From JADKIH01 sp031427625 (GTDB lineage Bacteria > Bacteroidota > Bacteroidia > AKYH767-A > 2013-40CM-41-45), in contig JANPNV010000132.1 of NCBI GenBank assembly GCA_031427625.1, forward strand, positions 1 through 64,000: 64,000 bases of DNA, read 5' to 3'. A model generated the notes under the pieces. It was given only the letters and a program-made list of their open reading frames with translations, was not told the DNA's origin and did no database searches. Made by a program: the position numbers and the translations under genes. Positions 33,522 through 42,163 of this stretch are shown one piece after another; within the stretch, counting starts at the first letter, position 1; each line of letters starts with the position of its first letter.

Positions 33522-34838
33522 TTAAGGCATCAGCGAATTAGCTAATGTTTTTTCTTTCATCATGCGAAGTAACAAAAACAGTCCGATAACAAAAAAGACT
33601 GCCAGAACTATTATGCTATCTCGCATGCTTCCGGTAATTTCATTGATATAACCGAATACAAATGTACCTAGTACTGTTCCAAGTTTGTCGCATACATCGT
33701 AGAAGCTGAAATATGAAGCATGGTCCGTAGTTTCAGGCAATAATTTAGAATAAGTTGAACGAGAAAGTGACTGAATACCGCCCATTACAAGTCCTACAAC
33801 TGCCGCAAGAATAATAAACATGGTCTGCTCATCAACACCATATTCTTTATTACAGAAAAATGCTCCGACAGAAATCAGTATCCAGATAATAATGGAAATC
33901 ATTATCGCACGTATGTTTCCGAGAATTCGCGATAAGTAACTGAAAAGGTAAGCACCTCCGATAGCAACAAATTGTATAATTAATATTACGACTATCAGTA
34001 TTGATGAATCAAGATGAAGTTCGCCGCTTCCAAATAAAGTCGCAACATACATAACAGTTTGTACACCCATATTATAAAAGAAAAATGATAGTAGAAAAGT
34101 TTTTAGTCGTGATGTATTCCTGAGTTGGAACCAGACTTTTTTCAATTCACGATAACCATGAAATATGTATCTTCCTTTTGGCTTATATGGAAGCTTCAAT
34201 TCTTTTATATTGTTAAAAGTGAATTGTGCAAAAGCAAACCACCAGATGCCAACAAGTAAAAATGAAAGGCGTGTGGCAAGACCTGAGCTGATTCCTCCGT
34301 AAAATTGTGGGAACATAATCATAGTCAGGCAAAAAATAAGTAACAATGAGCTGCCTACATAACCCAATGCAAATCCTTTAGCACTTACCTTATCCTGGTC
34401 TTCCGGGGCTGCTATTTCCGGAAGGAAGGCATTGTAGAAAACAATACTGCCTGCATAACCAATAGATGCAAGCATGGAACCTAAAACTCCTATCCAAAGA
34501 GTCGATGAGTTGAAAAAGAAAAGTGAAGCGCATGATATAGCACCAAGTGTACTAAAGAAATACATGAATTTTTTTTTCTTCCCGCTATAATCAGCAATCG
34601 AAGAGAGTAGGGGACTGAAAGCAGCTATTATAAGAAATGCTATAGAAAGAGTATAGGTCTGCAAGGAATCACTGTTATATGTTCTTCCAAGAAATTTGAC
34701 GGTGTTAGATCCTTCATGAGTTGTTACCGAATGAAAATAAATAGGAAACAATGCCGATGTAATCACCAGCGAATAAGCCGAGTTTGCCCAATCGTACATT
34801 GCCCATGCGTTGATTGTTTTTTTACCGGCAGTAATCAT
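33522..34838 (-). CDS. MFS transporter, UMF1/Atg22-like family
   Basis: The 438-residue membrane protein has about 12 hydrophobic segments and the family opening NAWAMYDWANSAYSLVITSALFPIYF in pieces, matching the UMF1 family related to fungal Atg22 vacuolar amino-acid exporters. GGIQSLSRSTYSKLLPE, near residue 355, is also characteristic. The bacterial substrate is not known. It lies between hemE (20 bases upstream) and the LutA-like gene, so the three are probably one transcript. Confidence 0.85.
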   Translation of the reverse strand: MITAGKKTINAWAMYDWANSAYSLVITSALFPIYFHSVTTHEGSNTVKFLGRTYNSDSLQTYTLSIAFLIIAAFSPLLSSIADYSGKKKKFMYFFSTLGAISCASLFFFNSSTLWIGVLGSMLASIGYAGSIVFYNAFLPEIAAPEDQDKVSAKGFALGYVGSSLLLIFCLTMIMFPQFYGGISSGLATRLSFLLVGIWWFAFAQFTFNNIKELKLPYKPKGRYIFHGYRELKKVWFQLRNTSRLKTFLLSFFFYNMGVQTVMYVATLFGSGELHLDSSILIVVILIIQFVAIGGAYLFSYLSRILGNIRAIMISIIIWILISVGAFFCNKEYGVDEQTMFIILAAVVGLVMGGIQSLSRSTYSKLLPETTDHASYFSFYDVCDKLGTVLGTFVFGYINEITGSMRDSIIVLAVFFVIGLFLLLRMMKEKTLANSLMP

Positions 34839-34858
34839 ATGTTTTTCGGAAAGTTTGG

Positions 34859-35881
34859 TTAAGCCTTAAATGATTTTATGGTATCGATAAAAAACTTTAC
34901 TTTTTCTTTTTCTGTATCTGGATATAATCCATGTCCAAGATTGGCAATGTACTTCGAGCTTCCGAATTCCTGAAGCATTTTAATGGTTTCATTTTCAATA
35001 ACGGGATAATCTGCATACAAAAGACAAGGATCCAAATTCCCTTGTAAAACTTTATCACCACATAATACTCTTGATTCCTTAATATCCATATTCCAGTCGA
35101 GTCCAATTACAGAACAAGATGATTCCGATAACGACTTCCTGGCAAAATAGGCCCCTTTTGCAAATACAATAACGGGAACTTTTTTTATCGCTTTGCATAT
35201 CTCATTAATATACTTCAATGAAAATTCGGAATACTGATCAGGTGATAATACACCTGCCCACGAATCAAAAATTTGTAAAATGTCGGCACCCGCATCTATT
35301 TGACCCTGCAGGTAATTTATGGTACTCTGGGTGATTTTTTCCAGAAGTTCATGTGCAAGTGCCGGTTGTGTGTATAAGAATTTTTTTGCTTCGCTGAATG
35401 TTTTGCTGCCTTTACCTTCAATCATATATGATAGAATTGTCCATGGTGCGCCTGCAAATCCAATAAGCGGCACATTTCCGTTCAACTCACGTTTTACTAT
35501 CCTAATGGCATCCAATACATATTGTAATTCATTCGCGCTGGCAACTCTTAATTTTTTTACATCAGCTGTCGACTTAACAGGATTATTAAACCATGGGCCC
35601 TGGCTTTCTACAATTTCATAGTCGAGCCCCATTGCCTCTGGTATTACAAGAATGTCAGAAAATATTATCGCAGCATCAACGCCAAGAATATCGACAGGTT
35701 GAATAGTAACTTCTGCCGCCAATTCGGGAGTCTTTACCAGATTCTTAAATCCACCGGAATGTTCCCGGACTTTTCTGTATTCAGGAAGAATTCGGCCAGC
35801 TTGTCGCATTAACCAAACCGGTGTACGTTCTGTCTTTTCCCCCCTTGCAGCCCGAAGTATCAGATCATTTTTAATTGTCAT
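34859..35881 (-). CDS. hemE: Uroporphyrinogen decarboxylase
   Basis: HemE decarboxylates uroporphyrinogen III to coproporphyrinogen III in haem synthesis. The 340-residue protein has signature 1 PVWLMRQAGR (21-30) and signature 2 GFAGAPWTILSYMIEG (about 145-160), and a late NLGHGLYPDTE segment. I use ATG 35881; an in-frame TTG three codons upstream overlaps the -7 box TACTTTTG at 35895-35888. Initiation from that box leaves only about 3 bases of leader. Two more genes follow within 20 bases each. Confidence 0.95.
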   Translation of the reverse strand: MTIKNDLILRAARGEKTERTPVWLMRQAGRILPEYRKVREHSGGFKNLVKTPELAAEVTIQPVDILGVDAAIIFSDILVIPEAMGLDYEIVESQGPWFNNPVKSTADVKKLRVASANELQYVLDAIRIVKRELNGNVPLIGFAGAPWTILSYMIEGKGSKTFSEAKKFLYTQPALAHELLEKITQSTINYLQGQIDAGADILQIFDSWAGVLSPDQYSEFSLKYINEICKAIKKVPVIVFAKGAYFARKSLSESSCSVIGLDWNMDIKESRVLCGDKVLQGNLDPCLLYADYPVIENETIKMLQEFGSSKYIANLGHGLYPDTEKEKVKFFIDTIKSFKA

Positions 35882-35887
35882 AGGATG

Positions 35888-35895
35888 CAAAAGTA
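35888..35895 (-). promoter_or_regulatory. -7 box for the hemE operon
   Basis: TACTTTTG on the minus strand (plus-strand CAAAAGTA) ends 7 bases before the hemE ATG. No -33 TTG is seen at the usual distance. Confidence 0.5.
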
Positions 35896-35999
35896 GTTTA
35901 ATTTGAGAATTTGTCAGAGGAATAATATTAATTCAAGTTCAATCATGCGAATTTACCCGACCTCAAAAAAACTTTTTACTAAAATGGGAAATCCACATG

Positions 36000-37751
36000 T
36001 TAGAAATAATTTACTATTCCAAAATGTATTTTGCCATTCTTGAAATATACCGGGTTGTCGAATTGTTTACCCAAGGCATAACTTACAGACATAATTCCGA
36101 TTTTGGTTTCGAAATCAATACCTGCTCCAAAACCAATTGGCGTATCAGTTTTATTTATGTTCCTGCTTTTGTTTTCATACCAGGCCATATTAATAAATGT
36201 AAATAGAAAAGAATTCTGCTCGAGTAAATACCTGTATTCTAATTTACCTATAAAATAAGTTGATGCATAAATTGATTCTTCGTCAAATCCTCTTAAAGAT
36301 TTTAAACCTCCAATACGGTAAAGTTCGTTTACAAATAAATTAGGATTGTAGATATAGGCCGAGTGAATTCCGGGATTCATGACATGTCTTCCACCGAATG
36401 AAAAATAATAGTCGGATTCAATTTCTCCATGATATGTTACGCTCTGTAATTGAATGTTTTCATATGCAGCAGGGTTAATGTCGCTGTTTTTTCTGATCTT
36501 CCTGTTTCCCGTACTTCCAGTTGCTTCAAGTGAGTATCCTTTTTGTGGATTAAGTCGATAGTCTAGTTTTTCATAGTGGATTGTAGCTCCGTATGAAACT
36601 GTTGTAATGTCAGCATAATCGGGAAGTACAGTTATGTTTTCAAGTCCTTTCGCTGATTGAAGATCACTTTGCTTGTCGGTAACAAATGCCTTCAGGTAAT
36701 TATTCCCTGTGATTGCATATTGAACACCAAGATTTTTAGTAACATCTATGTAAGTGCTGTCCTTTTTAAATATTGCCAGATTTCCATCGAGTCCGAATGA
36801 AGTATTAAACAGGAATGGATATAAAGCATGTACTTTAAAATCTTGTGATTTCGAAGGAAGTTGTTTCCAGTTCAATTCTATTATCTCTCCACGTTCTAGC
36901 GAATTTTGCAATTTCAGATGTACTTCACCAACGAGATTAAATTTGCCTGACTTTGCTTCATCCGGGAGCAAACCCAGGACACCATCGAATTGACTTGCTT
37001 TTTTATTTTCGAGAAATAAATAGAGCTTCGTTTCATTGTTAGTAAACAGGATTTGCGATTGTTTTACTTCTTTAATAAATGACAATTCTCTGAGTCTGCT
37101 GGATATTTTTTTTATCTGAAATTCTCTATAGACATCTCCCGGCCGTATAGAAATATAATTGTATAAAAAAACAGGCGCAATTTTGGCAGTCCCTTTAATA
37201 ATAATACTATCAATTTTTATAAATCTGTTTTTTACTAATGCAAAAGCTGCATCAAACCGATTTTCAGATATTGAAATACTGTCGAGTTTTAAGGATGCAA
37301 ACGGATAACCATTATTCTCACAATTGTGGATTATCTTCGAAGTGATTTCTGATACCTGAAGGTAGTTTATAGGTTTTCCAAGAAATAATTTTTTACGATA
37401 TCCCGAACCCGTCAAATAATCATCCTGTACATTTCCTTGTCTGATAGTCGCCCATTCGTATTTCTCTCCTGAAAAAATATATGCATTGTAGTTCAGACTG
37501 TCTTTTACCACGCTATCGATTCCTGCAGCAAGATACCCCCCTGCCCGTAATTGATAAATAAGAGTTTCAAGTTTTTGTCGGATCTGAAGACTGTCTTTGA
37601 AAATGTTTTTTTCTTCAGTGTTTTTTTTAATGCTGATAATTTCTGAATTCAATGAATCAGTAAATACATACTTGATTGAATAGTTTTTCTGACCAAAAAC
37701 AACTACATGGCAAAAAAAGAAAAACAAAGTAATTCGAAATTTAAAATTCAT
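36000..37751 (-). CDS. BamA/TamA-family outer membrane protein
   Basis: The 583-residue protein has a signal peptide (about 1-20, ending VVFG-QK), POTRA-like segments (about 110-260, including IIIKGTAKIAPVFLYNYISIRPGDVYREFQIKKI in pieces), and an Omp85 surface-antigen barrel (about 270-583). LYRIGGLKSLRGFDEESIYAS carries the conserved R-G-F of the L6 loop and the chain ends in aromatic Phe. It is shorter than BamA and likely a TamA-like assembly or transport factor of Bacteroidota. Monocistronic, with a -7 box about 35 bases upstream. Confidence 0.85.
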   Translation of the reverse strand: MNFKFRITLFFFFCHVVVFGQKNYSIKYVFTDSLNSEIISIKKNTEEKNIFKDSLQIRQKLETLIYQLRAGGYLAAGIDSVVKDSLNYNAYIFSGEKYEWATIRQGNVQDDYLTGSGYRKKLFLGKPINYLQVSEITSKIIHNCENNGYPFASLKLDSISISENRFDAAFALVKNRFIKIDSIIIKGTAKIAPVFLYNYISIRPGDVYREFQIKKISSRLRELSFIKEVKQSQILFTNNETKLYLFLENKKASQFDGVLGLLPDEAKSGKFNLVGEVHLKLQNSLERGEIIELNWKQLPSKSQDFKVHALYPFLFNTSFGLDGNLAIFKKDSTYIDVTKNLGVQYAITGNNYLKAFVTDKQSDLQSAKGLENITVLPDYADITTVSYGATIHYEKLDYRLNPQKGYSLEATGSTGNRKIRKNSDINPAAYENIQLQSVTYHGEIESDYYFSFGGRHVMNPGIHSAYIYNPNLFVNELYRIGGLKSLRGFDEESIYASTYFIGKLEYRYLLEQNSFLFTFINMAWYENKSRNINKTDTPIGFGAGIDFETKIGIMSVSYALGKQFDNPVYFKNGKIHFGIVNYF

Positions 37752-37785
37752 TCTGATTAAATTAATTCCAGCTTAATGATAACCT

Positions 37786-37793
37786 CAAACATA
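37786..37793 (-). promoter_or_regulatory. -7 box for the BamA/TamA-like gene
   Basis: TATGTTTG on the minus strand fits TAnnTTTG and lies 35 bases before the ATG at 37751. No -33 match was found. Confidence 0.4.
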
Positions 37794-37822
37794 GTTTTTT
37801 ATTGAATCTTTATTTATCATAT

Positions 37823-38524
37823 TCATTTTAAATTATATTTATCTTCAATTGTCCAATCAATTCCCATTTCACCTAGCTCTTCAAGGATTGCATTTGTTTT
37901 TGAAAAATGTTTGCATCCAAAAAATCCACGGTTTGCAGAAAATGGTGATGGATGAGCAGCCGTTAATATATAATGTTTTGTAATATCAATCAGCGGAGAT
38001 TTCGCCTGAGCATATTTCCCCCAGAGTAAAAAAATTATTCCTGATCGATTGACAGAAAGTTGATGTATAATAGCATCAGTGAAATTTTCCCATCCTTTTT
38101 TTTGATGAGATCCTGGCTGATTTGCCCTGACAGTTAGGGTAGCATTTAGAAGTAATACACCTTGTCGTGTCCATTTTTCGAGATTGCCTTTAACAGGAAT
38201 CGGAATATTAAGGTCGTTTTTTATTTCTTTAAAAATATTCCTCAGGCTGCGAGGAAGCATTTGATTTTCTGAAACAGAGAACGCAAGACCATGAGCCTGA
38301 CCCAATCCATGATACGGATCCTGTCCTAGAATTACCACTTTAACTGAATTAAATGGTGTTTTATCAAGAGCTGCAAAAATGTTTGATGAGGCTGGATAGA
38401 TAATCTCACCACTTTTTCTTTCACTTTTCAGAAAATGTTTCAAATCTGTGAAATAGGGAGCTGCAAACTCCTCATCCAGCTTTTTTTTCCAGCTTTCTTC
38501 AATTCCAGCCTGAGTAATATCCAT
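37823..38524 (-). CDS. ung: Uracil-DNA glycosylase, family 1
   Basis: Ung removes uracil from DNA. The 233-residue protein has the water-activating loop GQDPYHG (67-73, catalytic Asp69), LLLNATLTV (125-133), and the Leu-intercalation loop HPSPFSANRGFFG with catalytic His191. All family 1 motifs are intact and the length is normal. It ends close to the BamA-like gene start region and is transcribed alone or with it. Confidence 0.96.
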   Translation of the reverse strand: MDITQAGIEESWKKKLDEEFAAPYFTDLKHFLKSERKSGEIIYPASSNIFAALDKTPFNSVKVVILGQDPYHGLGQAHGLAFSVSENQMLPRSLRNIFKEIKNDLNIPIPVKGNLEKWTRQGVLLLNATLTVRANQPGSHQKKGWENFTDAIIHQLSVNRSGIIFLLWGKYAQAKSPLIDITKHYILTAAHPSPFSANRGFFGCKHFSKTNAILEELGEMGIDWTIEDKYNLK

Positions 38525-38638
38525 TACGAATTTTTATTTCGGTATAAACTTACATTCATATAGGCCATAATTTCGACGTCTTGGTGATAAATCGATGGAA
38601 ATGTTGAAAACTTCTTACCTGCATTTTATCAAAAAACA

Positions 38639-38646
38639 TATATTTG
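38639..38646 (+). promoter_or_regulatory. Candidate -7 box for the small lipoprotein gene
   Basis: TATATTTG fits TAnnTTTG and gives a leader of about 68 bases before the ATG at 38718. A correctly spaced -33 TTG is not seen. Confidence 0.4.
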
Positions 38647-38717
38647 CATAAGTTTGTTTACGTGAAAGGAAAACATTCGCATTAAAATTCCGTTAAATTA
38701 TTAGTTAAAAATCCAAC

Positions 38718-38852
38718 ATGAAAAAAATCATTCGTGTCACTCTTATGTTGTCCATTTTAGCCGGACTTTTTGCATCTTGCAAATCGCATGAGAAATGTCC
38801 AGCCTATGGCCAGATGAATAAGACGAAGCGTCACTCAGAAATACGCGGGTAA
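38718..38852 (+). CDS. Small lipoprotein, 44 residues
   Basis: An ATG at 38718 opens 44 codons: MKKIIRVTLMLSILAGLFASC is a full type II signal peptide with lipobox FASC (Cys21), so the mature protein is only 24 residues, starting CKSHEKCPAYGQMNKTK. The CPAYG motif recurs, to my knowledge, in very small Bacteroidota lipoproteins of unknown role. The gene has its own TAnnTTTG box and a strong terminator 23 bases after the stop, which supports it as a real unit. Function unknown. Confidence 0.65.
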   Translation: MKKIIRVTLMLSILAGLFASCKSHEKCPAYGQMNKTKRHSEIRG

Positions 38853-38874
38853 TAATATTCTGAAAAAATTCTGC

Positions 38875-38902
38875 AGCGAATAACCAGTGGTTATTCGCTT
38901 TT
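38875..38902. terminator. Terminator after the small lipoprotein and osmC genes
   Basis: AGCGAATAACC (38875-38885) and GGTTATTCGCT (38889-38899) form a perfect 11-bp stem with loop AGT, followed by TTT then C. It lies between the plus-strand small gene and the convergent osmC gene, which ends at 38908. Confidence 0.85.
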
Positions 38903-38907
38903 CTTAT

Positions 38908-39318
38908 TTATAGCTGGTAAGAAAAATTTACAGTTTGTTTTATATCAGGATGAATACTCAGTGCTACCGGACAGGTTAATGCAGCTCTTTCTAAAAGTGT
39001 TTTTTCCTTCTCGGAGAATTTTTTTCCTGGCAATTCAAAAGAAACAACGATTTCTGATACTCTCCTCGGATTTGAAGCCATTATTTTGGTGATTTTAATT
39101 TTGGCTGAATTAAAATCTATTGAATGGGTGTTTGCAGCAATGCCCATCAATGTCATCATACAGCTTCCTAAAGAAGCACAGAGTAAGTCAGTTGGTGAAA
39201 AGGCCTCGCCTTTACCATAGTTGTCTATAGGCGCATCCGTAATGATTTTTTCACCCGATTTTAGATGCGTTGCTTCAGTTCTTAAGTTCCCTTTGTAAAT
39301 CGTTTGTATAGTTTCCAT
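38908..39318 (-). CDS. OsmC-family peroxiredoxin-like protein
   Basis: The 136-residue protein has the two conserved cysteines of OsmC/Ohr proteins: Cys53 in LGSCMMTLMGIAA and Cys116 in LTCPVALSIHPDI. It begins METIQTIYKGNLRTEATH, as in the YhfA-like OsmC subfamily. Members reduce organic peroxides using these thiols in a dimer. A TAnnTTTG box ends 5 bases before the ATG, so the message should be leaderless. Confidence 0.9.
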   Translation of the reverse strand: METIQTIYKGNLRTEATHLKSGEKIITDAPIDNYGKGEAFSPTDLLCASLGSCMMTLMGIAANTHSIDFNSAKIKITKIMASNPRRVSEIVVSFELPGKKFSEKEKTLLERAALTCPVALSIHPDIKQTVNFSYQL

Positions 39319-39322
39319 GAGT

Positions 39323-39330
39323 CAAAGATA
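39323..39330 (-). promoter_or_regulatory. -7 box for osmC
   Basis: TATCTTTG on the minus strand (plus-strand CAAAGATA) ends 5 bases before the ATG at 39318, predicting initiation about 1 base before the codon. No -33 TTG is visible. Confidence 0.5.
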
Positions 39331-39362
39331 AGCATGGACTTTATAGACATGGATAAAATTCA

Positions 39363-39370
39363 TAGTTTTG
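39363..39370 (+). promoter_or_regulatory. -7 box for the 252-residue envelope protein gene
   Basis: TAGTTTTG fits TAnnTTTG and ends 10 bases before the ATG at 39380, predicting a leader of about 6 bases. It is divergent from the osmC box 33 bases away. Confidence 0.5.
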
Positions 39371-39379
39371 TATCTTCTG

Positions 39380-40138
39380 ATGCGGATAATCCTTCTCATT
39401 TTCTTTGGACTTCTACTTCTTGACGCTTATGCTCAAGATTCAACAAATGTTGAAAGATCTGACGTTACCGTTCTATATAGGAATGAAGCAGCTGGTGGAA
39501 TCACTGTTCATTCTAATGGCTTTGGAGTAACATTTAAGCGAGGATGGCACCTTACCGGATATAAGAAGCAGCTTCTCGACATTGATTTTGTTTCATTAAG
39601 AGACCCAAAACAGTATAAGTTGGCAAACCCCTATTATCCTGATTCAAAACCATTCTTCTTTGGCAAACTTAATTTTGCTTATATGTTAAGGGGTGGTTAT
39701 GGACGGCAAAATGTTATGTTTAGTAAAGCAGAAAGAAGCGGAGTAGAAGTGAGGTATAATTATTATGCAGGACTATCGCTTGGAATTACAAAGCCTGTTT
39801 TCCTCGACATACTTATCGATAATCCATTCGATACGTTAAGCAAAGTTATCGATACCAGAAAGTACGATCCGAATGATCCGGTTCAGCAAATACAGGAAAA
39901 CATATATGGACCGGGACCGTATTTTCAAGGCATAGATCAGCTTTCCATTTATCCGGGTGGATATGGAAAATTTGCCATCTCTTTTGAATATGCCGGATGG
40001 CAACAAAAGGTTACCGCACTTGAAGTCGGTGTTGTTGTAGACGCCTACCCAAAATCACTTCCTATTATGGCGAATAGTAAGAAGAACAATATCTTTTTTA
40101 ACTTCTATATTACCCTGATGTGGGGTGGTAAATGGTAG
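39380..40138 (+). CDS. Conserved exported protein, probable outer membrane barrel
   Basis: The 252-residue protein has a signal peptide (MRIILLIFFGLLLLDAYA-QDS, cleavage near 17) and an alternating, Gly- and aromatic-rich body ending NNIFFNFYITLMWGGKW, which suggests a beta-barrel whose last strand ends in an aromatic residue. I recognise no named family. I start at ATG 39380; a TTG at 39368 falls within the promoter box. It precedes lipA by 57 bases, so the two may be cotranscribed. Confidence 0.65.
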   Translation: MRIILLIFFGLLLLDAYAQDSTNVERSDVTVLYRNEAAGGITVHSNGFGVTFKRGWHLTGYKKQLLDIDFVSLRDPKQYKLANPYYPDSKPFFFGKLNFAYMLRGGYGRQNVMFSKAERSGVEVRYNYYAGLSLGITKPVFLDILIDNPFDTLSKVIDTRKYDPNDPVQQIQENIYGPGPYFQGIDQLSIYPGGYGKFAISFEYAGWQQKVTALEVGVVVDAYPKSLPIMANSKKNNIFFNFYITLMWGGKW

Positions 40139-40195
40139 GGAATAATAAAATTAAAGTTTCAGACAATTAATAGTTACAACATCATAGAACCTAGA

Positions 40196-41062
40196 ATGCT
40201 GCCCGATTCAAAAATATCCTTCCCCGAAAAAAAACCATCCTGGTTAAAGGTAAAATTGCCAACCGGGAAGGAATACACGAAGGTGAGGGAGATTGTAAGT
40301 GAACATAAACTTCATACCATTTGCCAAAGTGGAAATTGTCCGAATATGGGCGAATGCTGGGGAGCAGGTACAGCCACTTTTATGATATTGGGAAACATTT
40401 GCACCCGATCATGCGGCTTTTGTTCGGTTGCGACAGGAAAGCCGGAAGCAGTGGATCCTTTCGAGCCCCTCAGAGTTGCAAAGTCAGTTAAATTAATGGG
40501 CATTAAACATTGTGTAATTACATGTGTTGACAGAGATGATCTGGAAGATGGTGGTGCTGAAATTTGGGTGCAAACCATACGTAAGATACGTGAGTTATCA
40601 CCTGAGACAACCATGGAAACTCTTATCGGCGATTTTCAAGGCCGTTGGGGTAATCTGAAACAAGTAATAGATGAAAAACCAGAAATCATTTCCCATAATT
40701 TGGAAACTGTCCGTCGTCTGACTAAGCAAGTTCGGGTACAAGCCAAATACGATAGAAGTCTCGAGGCATTAAAGCATGTCAGCAATTACGGCATTCAGAC
40801 CAAATCAGGTTTAATGCTTGGGCTCGGAGAATTAAGGGAGGAAATTTTGGAAGCCATGGATGATTTACGAAATTCAGGTGTTTCAATTCTTACACTTGGT
40901 CAATACCTTCAGCCGACAAAAGATCATTTGCCTGTAGATGAATTCATCACTCCGGAAATTTTTTCAGAATATAAGGAGATCGGGCTGTCTAAGGGCTTCA
41001 GATATGTCGAGAGCGGACCCTTGGTGAGGTCGAGCTATCATGCAGAGAAGCATCTTTTGTAA
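40196..41062 (+). CDS. lipA: Lipoyl synthase
   Basis: LipA inserts two sulfurs into octanoyl groups on lipoyl-dependent enzymes by radical SAM chemistry. The 288-residue protein has the auxiliary cluster cysteines Cys43, Cys48 and Cys54 (CQSGNCPNMGEC), the radical SAM CxxxCxxC Cys69/Cys73/Cys76 in NICTRSCGFC, and the C-terminal RSSYHAEK segment whose Ser binds the auxiliary cluster. All key residues are present. It is downstream of the exported protein gene and 96 bases before gap. Confidence 0.96.
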   Translation: MLPDSKISFPEKKPSWLKVKLPTGKEYTKVREIVSEHKLHTICQSGNCPNMGECWGAGTATFMILGNICTRSCGFCSVATGKPEAVDPFEPLRVAKSVKLMGIKHCVITCVDRDDLEDGGAEIWVQTIRKIRELSPETTMETLIGDFQGRWGNLKQVIDEKPEIISHNLETVRRLTKQVRVQAKYDRSLEALKHVSNYGIQTKSGLMLGLGELREEILEAMDDLRNSGVSILTLGQYLQPTKDHLPVDEFITPEIFSEYKEIGLSKGFRYVESGPLVRSSYHAEKHLL

Positions 41063-41158
41063 TAGGTGGAATTTATAATGAGAATATTAATTCTTCAGAT
41101 TGTAAATGATACATTTCTTATATAAAATTTAAACAATAAAAATTCGATTCATTTATAT

Positions 41159-42163
41159 ATGAGCAAAATCCGCATTGCAATTAACGGTTTCGGCCGAATA
41201 GGTCGCATGACTACCCGAGTATTACTAAAAAATTCATTCGTTGAAATTGTTGCTATCAATGATCTGACTGACAATGCAACCCTTGCTCACCTTTTTAAAT
41301 ACGATTCAATTCATGGAAGATTTGACGGAACAATTTCATCAGATACCAGCAATCTGATTTTTAATAATAATCCTGTCAAATGTTTCTCCGAAAAAAATCC
41401 TGCGCTTCTGCCCTGGAAGGATTTAATGGTAGATGTTGTTCTGGAATGTACAGGTCATTTTACTGATGCCGCAAGTCTACAAAGTCACATAGATGCTGGA
41501 GCAAAAAAAGTTATTCTATCGGCTCCCACGAAAGGAAAGCATGATATGAAAAGCATTGTACTTGGTGTAAATGATTCCATCCTGACATCATCAGATAAAA
41601 TAATTTCGAATGCCTCTTGTACGACAAACAATGCAGGCCCAATGTTGAAAATTCTGGATGACAATTGGGGAATCGAAAACGCATATGTAACAACTGTTCA
41701 TGCATATACAGGTGACCAGAATTTGCAGGATGCACCCCATAAGGACTTAAGGCGTGCCCGGGCAGCAGCAATTTCAATTATTCCGACAACGACAGGCGCA
41801 GCAAAGGCATTGGGTGACGTTTTGCCACATCTGAGCGGAAAACTTGGCGGTGCTGGAATAAGAGTGCCATCGCCTGATGGCTCATTAACCGACATTACCT
41901 GCTTATTGAAGCAGGAAGTAACCGTTAATCAAATTAATGCAGCTTTTTTGGCAGCATCAAAGGGAGAAATGAAAAACATTTTAGAGTATACGGAAGATCC
42001 AATTGTATCAATAGATATCGTTGGAAATCCGCATTCATGCATTTTTGATTCAGAATTAACGACCGTTTTAAACAAAATGGTAAAGATTGTTGGTTGGTAC
42101 GATAATGAAATCGGCTATAGTAACCGATTGGCTGAACTTGCACTTAGATTCGGCTCCTTATAA
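41159..42163 (+). CDS. gap: Type I glyceraldehyde-3-phosphate dehydrogenase
   Basis: The enzyme forms 1,3-bisphosphoglycerate in glycolysis. The 334-residue protein has NGFGRIG (10-16), Asp35 in AINDLTD (favours NAD), catalytic Cys154 in SNASCTTNNAGP, and RRARAAAISIIPTTTGAAKA in pieces with the phosphate-site residues. The usual active-site loop is SCTTNCLAP; here the second Cys is Asn158. Bacteroidota often have two gap genes, and this divergent loop may mark one paralogue; that is inference. Confidence 0.93.
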   Translation: MSKIRIAINGFGRIGRMTTRVLLKNSFVEIVAINDLTDNATLAHLFKYDSIHGRFDGTISSDTSNLIFNNNPVKCFSEKNPALLPWKDLMVDVVLECTGHFTDAASLQSHIDAGAKKVILSAPTKGKHDMKSIVLGVNDSILTSSDKIISNASCTTNNAGPMLKILDDNWGIENAYVTTVHAYTGDQNLQDAPHKDLRRARAAAISIIPTTTGAAKALGDVLPHLSGKLGGAGIRVPSPDGSLTDITCLLKQEVTVNQINAAFLAASKGEMKNILEYTEDPIVSIDIVGNPHSCIFDSELTTVLNKMVKIVGWYDNEIGYSNRLAELALRFGSL

